NCBI GenBank assembly: GCA_900546895.1
Contig: UREO01000076.1
Coordinates: 1 to 11,046 of the forward strand
From: an uncultured Oscillospiraceae bacterium
GTDB lineage: Bacteria; Bacillota; Clostridia; Oscillospirales; Acutalibacteraceae
DNA: 11,046 nucleotides
Reading direction: 5' to 3'
Shown piece by piece: positions 6,291 through 11,046 of the stretch. The position numbers and the translations under genes are program-made. Positions within the stretch are counted from its first letter, which is position 1, and every line of letters starts with the position of its first letter. The notes under the pieces are model-generated. The model searched no databases. It was not told where the DNA came from and saw nothing but the letters and a program-made list of their open reading frames with translations.

Positions 6291-6556
6291 CAAAATGCGG
6301 CGCCGCAGGGCGTTTCTGAAAGAGGAAGCTCTGACAGGTGCAATTTGTCCATGGGCGAAAAGGTTCGATCAGCCGTAGGTTTTTCAAGGATGCCGTATTC
6401 TTTTTTCAGTGGGAAAACACTTCAAAATAAAAAACCATATTTACAATACAAAGAATAAAATCGGGCAACACTGACGTTGTTTTTTTAAATGGTTTATGGT
6501 AGGATAAAAAACACGGATTATAAATTGGATTTTCTTATTTATTTGGAGCATGCTTG
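6291..6556. promoter_or_regulatory. Intergenic region shared by the two divergent hydrogenase units
   Basis: No gene is seen here. For the rightward unit the best candidate promoter is TTGTTT (6477-6482), 17 bases, then TAGGAT (6500-6505), which is weak at -35. It is crossed by an imperfect inverted repeat, AAACCATATTTA (6432-6443) with TAAATGGTTT (6486-6495), that could bring regulation to this start. A small CAAC/GTTG hairpin with a T-run at about 6466-6486 lies inside it. The stretch 6291-6420 is GC-richer and I see nothing recognisable in it. Confidence 0.35.
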
Positions 6557-8284
6557 ATGGAAGAAATTATTGGTTTAAATAAATCAAATTGCAAGAACTG
6601 CTATAAGTGTATTCGTAACTGCCCGGTTAAATCCATTGCCTACCGGGACGAGCAAATTCACATTATCGGCGACGAATGTATTTATTGCGGAAACTGCCTG
6701 CTGATCTGTCCGCAGAACGCGAAATATATCAACAGCGATCTTTCCAAGGTGAAACAGGCGATTCGTGCGGGTGAAAAACTGTATGTGTCTCTGGCGCCTT
6801 CCTATATTGCCGCTTTCCCCGAAACCGGCATCGTGAAAATATCCGCCGCGCTGAAGAAGCTGGGGTTTGCCCATGTGGAGGAAACGGCGATCGGCGCCGA
6901 ACAGGTTACCCGGGAATATGAAAAACTGATTCGCGAACACAAAATGCAGAATATTATCACCACTTCCTGCCCGTCGGTGAACCTGCTGATTGAAAAAAAC
7001 TATCCGTCGCTGGTCCATCAGCTCGCGCCGGTGGTGACCCCTTTAATTGCCCATGCGCGCATGATCAAGCAGATTTACGGCGTTCGGGCCAAAATCGTTT
7101 TTATCGGGCCGTGTATCTCCAAAAAGTACGAGTGCGTGGACCCCGATAACGGAAATTTGTTATTTTCGGTTTTAACGTTCGACGAGCTGGACAAATGGTT
7201 TCGGAAAGAAAATGTAGATTTTTCTCAGGACGACCATAACAGCCGCACTTTGAAAAACACATTACCCCGCTACTATCCCGCGCCGGGGGGCATTATCAAA
7301 AATCTTCACCGGAAAGAACGGAGTACCTATGAATGCCTGAGTGTCGATGGAGTGGACCGCTGCATTGAAATTCTGGATTCCGTCGTGCGGGATGATCTTT
7401 CCGGCTATTTTCTGGAATTGAACGCCTGCTCCGGAGGATGTCTGGGAGGCCCGATTCTCAGGCTGATGAATCTCAGCTTTTTAAACGCCAAAAATGTGCT
7501 GGTCGATAATGTGAAACGGGCGAATGAAGCTCCGCCCGCCCTTACGGAGGGCGTTGCGTCCCAGTTTACGAAACGGTTCCGCAACCGCTCGGCAAAAAAG
7601 GAAATTATTGACGAGGAAAAAATCCGCAGTGTGTTGGCTTCAACAGGAAAAACCTCGCCGGAGAAGGAACTGAACTGCGGCTGCTGCGGGTACAACACCT
7701 GCCGCGAAAAAGCGATTGCGGTGCTGCAGGGAAAAGCGAATATCAACATGTGCATTCCTTATATGCGGGAGTTGGCCGAAAGTATGTCCAATACGGTTGT
7801 GGAACACACGCCAACCGGCATTTTGGTCATCAACGACCAGCTGGAAATCGAGCAGATCAATCCCTCCGCCGTACAGCTTTTAAAGCTCGGAAAGGATTGC
7901 ATCGGGCTTTCCGTTGAAGAAATCCTTCCCAGCAAAGATTTTGAAGAGGTCCTTCAGACAGGCAAAAATATATTGAACCATAAGCAGTCTTACAGGGAAC
8001 TCGGGCTGATTCTGGAGCAGACGGTGGTTCACGTAAGCAATAACCAGCTGATGTTTGTGCTTCTGAAAGATATTACCCAGCAGGAACAGGTGCTGGAGGA
8101 ACAGCGGAAGGTGACGGAAAAAACCGCCGCTTTTGCTAGAGAGGTCGTCAACAAACAAATGCGGGTGGTACAGGAAATTGCCGATCTTCTCGGGGAAACA
8201 ACCTGTGAAACCAAGGTGGCGCTGCTGCAGCTGACCGAAAACATCGTTCCGGGGGCGGAGGACAAAAATGGACATCAGCATTGA
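6557..8284 (+). CDS. hydS: Group C sensory [FeFe]-hydrogenase with PAS domain
   Basis: A 575-residue putative hydrogen or redox sensor, cytoplasmic. Domain order: two [4Fe-4S] ferredoxin motifs (C12, C15, C18, C22 and C41, C44, C47, C51), then an H-cluster domain with L1 TTSCPSVN (135-142), L2 IGPCISKKYE (183-192) and L3 NACSGGCLGGP (289-299). Next comes an extra Fe-S domain (CGCCGYNTC 374-382 plus C399), a PAS domain (about 410-505, TPTGILVINDQLEIEQINPS) and a short coiled-coil tail. All four H-cluster cysteines are kept (138, 186, 291, 295), but the residue before C138 is Ser where catalytic enzymes have the proton-relay Cys. This fits a slow sensor. This architecture is the group C/HydS type, thought to control other hydrogenases through a linked phosphatase. 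The ATG at 6557 has GGAG eight bases upstream; the TTG just before is less likely. It heads a three-gene operon divergent from the group B hydrogenase. Confidence 0.92.
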   Translation: MEEIIGLNKSNCKNCYKCIRNCPVKSIAYRDEQIHIIGDECIYCGNCLLICPQNAKYINSDLSKVKQAIRAGEKLYVSLAPSYIAAFPETGIVKISAALKKLGFAHVEETAIGAEQVTREYEKLIREHKMQNIITTSCPSVNLLIEKNYPSLVHQLAPVVTPLIAHARMIKQIYGVRAKIVFIGPCISKKYECVDPDNGNLLFSVLTFDELDKWFRKENVDFSQDDHNSRTLKNTLPRYYPAPGGIIKNLHRKERSTYECLSVDGVDRCIEILDSVVRDDLSGYFLELNACSGGCLGGPILRLMNLSFLNAKNVLVDNVKRANEAPPALTEGVASQFTKRFRNRSAKKEIIDEEKIRSVLASTGKTSPEKELNCGCCGYNTCREKAIAVLQGKANINMCIPYMRELAESMSNTVVEHTPTGILVINDQLEIEQINPSAVQLLKLGKDCIGLSVEEILPSKDFEEVLQTGKNILNHKQSYRELGLILEQTVVHVSNNQLMFVLLKDITQQEQVLEEQRKVTEKTAAFAREVVNKQMRVVQEIADLLGETTCETKVALLQLTENIVPGAEDKNGHQH

Positions 8285-8945
8285 AACGTACAGTGATTCC
8301 GTTCCCAAGTATCAGGAAGGCCTTTGCGACGATCAGATCAAAATCGTACGTGATGAGTCCGGCGTTTCGGCGATTCTTGCGGACGGAAGAAGCGGCGGGG
8401 CAAGGGCAAGCCTTCTGACCTCTTTTGCCGCAAAGATGATGGTGACGATGCACGGCAGCGGCGCGTCCATCGACCGGGTCGCCGATATGATTGCGGAGTC
8501 CCAGCCGTCCGGCGGGAAAATGGGAAAGGCGGGGAATATCGCCTTTACGCTGATTCTGGCACTGTTTGACGGAACGATCCGGGTGGAGCAGTTTGAAACG
8601 CCGGACGTGATCCTGCTCCGCAGGGGCAGGCCGGTTGAGCTGCAGACGACCCAAAGGGTCGTGCAGGGCAGAACCATTCGCAGCGGGAGGATAACAGCAA
8701 AAAAAGCGGATATGATTGTCGCGGTCGGCAACGGGATGCTCACCGCCGGAAGGAACAGAAGGCTGAAAAACGGCTGGAATTTAAAAAATATAGAAACCTA
8801 TATGGCGAATGCCTACGATTCCCGGATGTCGGCCGAAGATCCGGTCCGGCTGCTTCTTGCCGCGGGCAGCTCCCTTTCTTCCGGAAAACCGGCGAGCGAT
8901 CTGTCGGCGCTGGCCTTCCGGATCAGCAGCCTTCGCACGCCGTAA
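8268..8945 (+). CDS. SpoIIE/PP2C-type serine/threonine phosphatase, partner of HydS, active site possibly altered
   Basis: A 225-residue SpoIIE-like PP2C phosphatase, the usual companion of group C hydrogenases, presumed to dephosphorylate a Ser/Thr target in response to HydS. Visible landmarks: LCDDQ (19-23), the metal-site motif ILADGRSGGARASLL (36-50, Asp39), a helix with MMVTMHGSGASIDRVADMI, the FTLILALFDG strand (93-102), and DVILLRRGRP (113-122). Two positions look unusual. The SDG-like motif near the C-terminal half reads VGNGM (153-157), with Asn155 where Asp is typical. The final DD pair reads SDLSALAF (210-217), with Ser first. A weakened or pseudo-phosphatase is possible. The ATG at 8268 follows GGAGG and overlaps the end of hydS by 17 bases, so translation is coupled. 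The TnpB-like gene follows after 22 bases. Confidence 0.82.
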   Translation: MDISIETYSDSVPKYQEGLCDDQIKIVRDESGVSAILADGRSGGARASLLTSFAAKMMVTMHGSGASIDRVADMIAESQPSGGKMGKAGNIAFTLILALFDGTIRVEQFETPDVILLRRGRPVELQTTQRVVQGRTIRSGRITAKKADMIVAVGNGMLTAGRNRRLKNGWNLKNIETYMANAYDSRMSAEDPVRLLLAAGSSLSSGKPASDLSALAFRISSLRTP

Positions 8946-8967
8946 TATCTCTTGAGGATGAAATGGC

Positions 8968-10509
8968 ATGATGATTTTTAAAACGCTGATGCTTCAGCTG
9001 TATAAGCCCGGAAAACATAAACGGGATTTGATGGATACGGCCTTACTGCGCTATTCGCAGGCTCTGCAGTTCCTGATGGATACCTATCAAAATGAAATTA
9101 TGAAGCTCTCTCAATCGGAGACCGATATTACCCAGCACATGATCCTGAAAATGATCGACAGGGAAACCGCGAAAAGCCTGAACCGCTTCGACGTACAGCC
9201 TTTTAAGGACTCCCTGCTGTTGGAATTTTCCGCCGTCGCCGCCTCCTATCTTGCGCGCAGGCGCAATCATCCCAAGACCGGGTATCCTCTTCCTTTTCTG
9301 GATGCCGCGCGCTATTCCCGTGCAATGTCGGACTGCGTTGCGCAGTTTGACAACGGGGAGATTGGCCCGCAAAGGTTTCAGCACCGTTCCTTTAAGCTGG
9401 TGGATAAGGCGGGAAAGCTGCGGTCCGTCTATTTCGGCCGGTACGCAATGAACCGCGATTACTGTCTGCTTTACGATGAGTTTAAGGACAGGTTCTATGT
9501 GAAGCTGTATCTGATGAACCGGGCCAACAGTATTCCGGGCGGATATTGTGCAAGCGGGCTCAGCTTGAAATATGTCTGGGACGGGATGCCGTTCATGAGC
9601 AATCTGCCCGGGCAGAGAAGATATATCGTCGTCCCGCTGGCTTTTGGAAAAGAGCAGTACGCCGACCTGAAGGAAGCGCTGAAAAATCCGCGCTTGCTGC
9701 ATTCCTCCCGGTTGGTCAAAAAAGACCGACAGTATTATCTGATGGTCAATATCGAGTGCAGCCGGCAGAGTACCAGGGAAGCGGTTACGACTATGGGGGT
9801 CGCGCGCGGCGTTCATGGGGGATTGAGCTATACGATTTACGATAAAGGCGGCGTCAGAGAAAGAAAACGGATTTGCACGTGTCAGAAGCAGAACGGTCCG
9901 GCCGACTTTTCCAATGCGGTTGCGGAAATCGCGGCGAAAAACCGCTCTCAGGTGGTGCTGGAGGCAAACGGCGGAAAAAACGACCGGATTCCTGTTCCCG
10001 CTCAGAACCGGGAGCTTTGTTTTTCAGTCCGGGAGTATTTGCTGCTTGCTAAAAAATTGAAATATAAACTGCCCGGAAAAGGTTTGCCGCCGCCGGTCGA
10101 GGTGAGCTCGAACGGCCTTTTCCTCACTTGTCCCCGCTGCGGGACAAGGACGCAGAGAAACCGGGTGACCGATGAGCTTTTCGCGTGTATCCGCTGCGGA
10201 TACGCTGCTGAGTTTGAGACGGTCGGAAGCGAGAACCTTGCGAAAAGGCTGGACAAATATCACAGCGACAAGGTTCCCATCACGGTCTCAAAAAAAGAGG
10301 ACGGCTTTCTCTGCTGCAATAAAATTCTCGGCTTCCGGTGCGAGCTTCCGCCGGACACGACGGATTATACACCGATGTTTGAGGAGCTCGACCGGTTTAT
10401 CGGCAGAATGCGGGAAACCTATATCGACGATACCAAAAGGTACGCCGTCTGGAAAAAGCTTGCTCAGGCGCCCGACCTGCGGAAATCCGTCCACCTCCTT
10501 TTGAGGTGA
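8968..10509 (+). CDS. TnpB/Cas12f-like protein with inactivated RuvC nuclease (TldR-like candidate)
   Basis: A 513-residue protein with the C-terminal architecture of TnpB and Cas12f RNA-guided nucleases. The RuvC-I strand reads MGVARGVHGGLSYTIYD (276-292); family proteins have GVDxG or GIDxG, so Ala279 replaces the catalytic Asp. RuvC-II keeps its Glu (VVLEANGG, Glu332). A zinc ribbon follows, CPRC (388-391) and CIRC (407-410). RuvC-III reads CGYAAEFETVGSENLAKR, with Glu417 at the place of the Asp in the usual CGYEANADINAARN. The Asp-Glu-Asp triad is therefore Ala-Glu-Glu, and cutting is not expected while RNA and DNA binding may persist. The N-terminal 260 residues (FKTLMLQLYKPG opening) match the recognition/wedge part only loosely and are longer than in typical TnpB. 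ATG 8968 has GAGG ten bases upstream. It is 22 bases after the phosphatase gene, in the same operon; no tnpA is present. A candidate guide RNA lies just downstream. Confidence 0.8.
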   Translation: MMIFKTLMLQLYKPGKHKRDLMDTALLRYSQALQFLMDTYQNEIMKLSQSETDITQHMILKMIDRETAKSLNRFDVQPFKDSLLLEFSAVAASYLARRRNHPKTGYPLPFLDAARYSRAMSDCVAQFDNGEIGPQRFQHRSFKLVDKAGKLRSVYFGRYAMNRDYCLLYDEFKDRFYVKLYLMNRANSIPGGYCASGLSLKYVWDGMPFMSNLPGQRRYIVVPLAFGKEQYADLKEALKNPRLLHSSRLVKKDRQYYLMVNIECSRQSTREAVTTMGVARGVHGGLSYTIYDKGGVRERKRICTCQKQNGPADFSNAVAEIAAKNRSQVVLEANGGKNDRIPVPAQNRELCFSVREYLLLAKKLKYKLPGKGLPPPVEVSSNGLFLTCPRCGTRTQRNRVTDELFACIRCGYAAEFETVGSENLAKRLDKYHSDKVPITVSKKEDGFLCCNKILGFRCELPPDTTDYTPMFEELDRFIGRMRETYIDDTKRYAVWKKLAQAPDLRKSVHLLLR

Positions 10510-10520
10510 ATTCTTGTTTT

Positions 10521-10628
10521 GGGTGCATTAGCTACCGCATCATGATTCCGCACATGCGGGCAATCCCGTGTGCAGAGCAATTCCGCTGAGCGGAAACGGG
10601 GAACCGTTCAAGTGTAGCTATTTAAATA
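10521..10628 (+). ncRNA. Candidate omega-RNA/guide RNA of the dead TnpB-like protein
   Basis: A compact structured region starts 11 bases after the TnpB-like stop. Hairpins in order: GCACA plus CGGG with CCCG plus UGUGC (10550-10573, two-base bulge, CAAU loop); UUCCGC-UGA-GCGGAA (10581-10595, perfect); and AACGG-GGAA-CCGUU (10595-10608, GNRA loop). TAGCTAC (10529-10535) can pair with GTAGCTA (10614-10620) to close the domain. The last hairpin runs into TTCAA (10607-10611); TCAA is the right-end cleavage site of IS608-type elements, where a TnpB omega-RNA scaffold stops and its guide begins. Then come 17 bases (10612-10628, GTGTAGCTATTTAAATA) before the terminator, a plausible guide length. 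Position on the same strand directly after the gene fits TnpB and TldR loci. I match it to no known riboswitch. The guide boundary is inference. Confidence 0.55.
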
Positions 10629-10673
10629 AAGCCTGACCCGGGAAGACAGTTCCTTCCCGGCTCGGGCTTTTTC
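10629..10673 (+). terminator. Terminator of the hydS operon and candidate guide RNA
   Basis: AAGCCTGACCCGGGAAG (10629-10645) pairs with CTTCCCGGCTCGGGCTT (10653-10669), 17 positions with one C-C mismatch and one wobble, seven-base loop, followed by a T-run ending TTTTTC. It is a strong rho-independent terminator and fixes the 3' end of the preceding RNA. Confidence 0.9.
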
Positions 10674-11003
10674 TAACGATGCATGAAACCCGTATAACGC
10701 ACTTTTCCTGCATTACAAAGGAGCAGTGGCGTCAAAATATCTCAGGCGGCCGGCGCTGAAGACGGAAAACCGCTGACGGGCGGCTTTTAGACAATACCCT
10801 ATCGGTCGCATTTGAAAAATCTCCGGCTGTAGTCATTTATTCTGCAGCCGGAGATTTTGTATAAAGATGTTATGATTTTGAGCTAAATAATGTTTGGATT
10901 GTTCATTAAAATTGTGCATGCATACATTTTTTTGGTTTGGAATTTACTGCTTAATGGTTTGAATTTCGTTCCCTGTTTTATAAAGAATTCTATATAATAA
11001 TAG
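10674..11003. other. Gene-free stretch at the contig end
   Basis: No convincing gene is seen on either strand. The only clear structure is the terminator hairpin at 10816-10858. A -10-like TATAAT occurs at 10993-10998, without a matching -35, just before the adapter; a gene could begin beyond the lost edge. Confidence 0.6.
10816..10858. terminator. Strong, probably bidirectional terminator hairpin
   Basis: AAAATCTCCGGCTGTAG (10816-10832) pairs with CTGCAGCCGGAGATTTT (10842-10858), 17 pairs with one G-U and a nine-base loop. A and T flanks on both sides would allow termination in either direction. No upstream gene of its own is visible on the plus strand after 10673, so it may serve a leftward gene lost at the contig edge or an unseen small RNA at 10680-10815. 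Confidence 0.75.
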
Positions 11004-11046
11004 CTGTCTCTTATACACATCTCCGAGCCCACGAGACATGCGCAGA
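11004..11046 (+). other. Illumina Nextera adapter and index (sequencing artefact)
   Basis: CTGTCTCTTATACACATCT, the transposase mosaic end, is followed directly by CCGAGCCCACGAGAC, the Nextera read-2 adapter. The next eight bases ATGCGCAG look like an i7 index, and the final A fits the start of the flow-cell sequence. This is untrimmed library sequence, not genome. Confidence 0.97.

Noticed and set aside
9043..9816. Open frame antisense to the TnpB-like gene
   Set aside because: The sense frame carries the RuvC and zinc-ribbon motifs; the antisense one has none and no ribosome site.
10521..10628. Known riboswitch (c-di-GMP, TPP, molybdenum cofactor) or SRP RNA
   Set aside because: None of the conserved cores of these classes is present, and the RNA lies after, not before, a gene.
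10717..10767. Short frame starting GTG (about 16 codons) after AAAGGAG
   Set aside because: Only two bases separate the ribosome site from the GTG, and the peptide is very short with no recognisable features.
11004..11022. Tn5/IS50 mosaic end suggesting a transposon insertion
   Set aside because: It is followed directly by Nextera adapter sequence and an index, so it comes from library preparation.
1..11046. CRISPR array supplying guides to the Cas12f-like protein
   Set aside because: No set of regularly spaced direct repeats is visible anywhere in the window.

Overview
The window looks like the chromosome of a fermentative, anaerobic Clostridia-type Firmicute; an Oscillospiraceae/Ruminococcaceae-like lineage is my guess. 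The evidence is strong AGGAGG-type ribosome binding sites, two different [FeFe]-hydrogenases (one catalytic group B type, one sensory group C/HydS type), a DUF3892-like protein, and moderate base composition with AT-rich intergenic regions. The right edge is not genomic: the last 43 bases are an Illumina Nextera adapter plus index, so this is the end of a draft contig.

Left part (1-2100, minus strand): a polar amino-acid ABC uptake operon, probably for cystine. It holds a lipoprotein-type solute-binding protein and then a permease cut by the left edge. It is read from a strong promoter (1861-1889) through a leader of about 230 nt. That leader contains a mutually exclusive stem pair and an untracked 27-codon peptide with five cysteines and its own ribosome binding site, which suggests cysteine-responsive control.

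Middle-left (2050-4025): a small DUF3892-like protein with its terminator, a PAP2-family membrane phosphatase, and a VanZ-like membrane protein. A 25-bp perfect inverted repeat lies over the VanZ-like gene's promoter.

Middle and right (4065-10673): two divergent hydrogenase units share an intergenic region of about 365 bp. Leftward: a thioredoxin-fold ferredoxin-like protein that has lost three of four cluster cysteines, a group B [FeFe]-hydrogenase, and a four-cysteine unknown protein, closed by a terminator. Rightward: HydS (ferredoxin domains, H-cluster, Fe-S domain, PAS), a SpoIIE/PP2C-like phosphatase overlapping it by 17 bases, and, 22 bases later, a 513-residue TnpB/Cas12f-like protein. 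In that protein the RuvC-I aspartate is alanine and the RuvC-III aspartate is glutamate, so it is predicted to be nuclease-dead. Directly downstream is a compact multi-hairpin RNA ending in TTCAA, the same TCAA as the right end of IS608-type transposons. It is followed by 17 nt and a strong terminator, which is the layout of an omega-RNA/guide RNA.

The most interesting reading, which is inference, is a domesticated RNA-guided repressor of the TldR type (TnpB-like nuclease-dead repressor), co-transcribed with a hydrogen/redox sensor and a phosphatase module. Known TldR examples sit next to flagellin or transporter genes; I do not know of one linked to HydS. From 10674 to 11003 I see no gene, only one further strong terminator hairpin.
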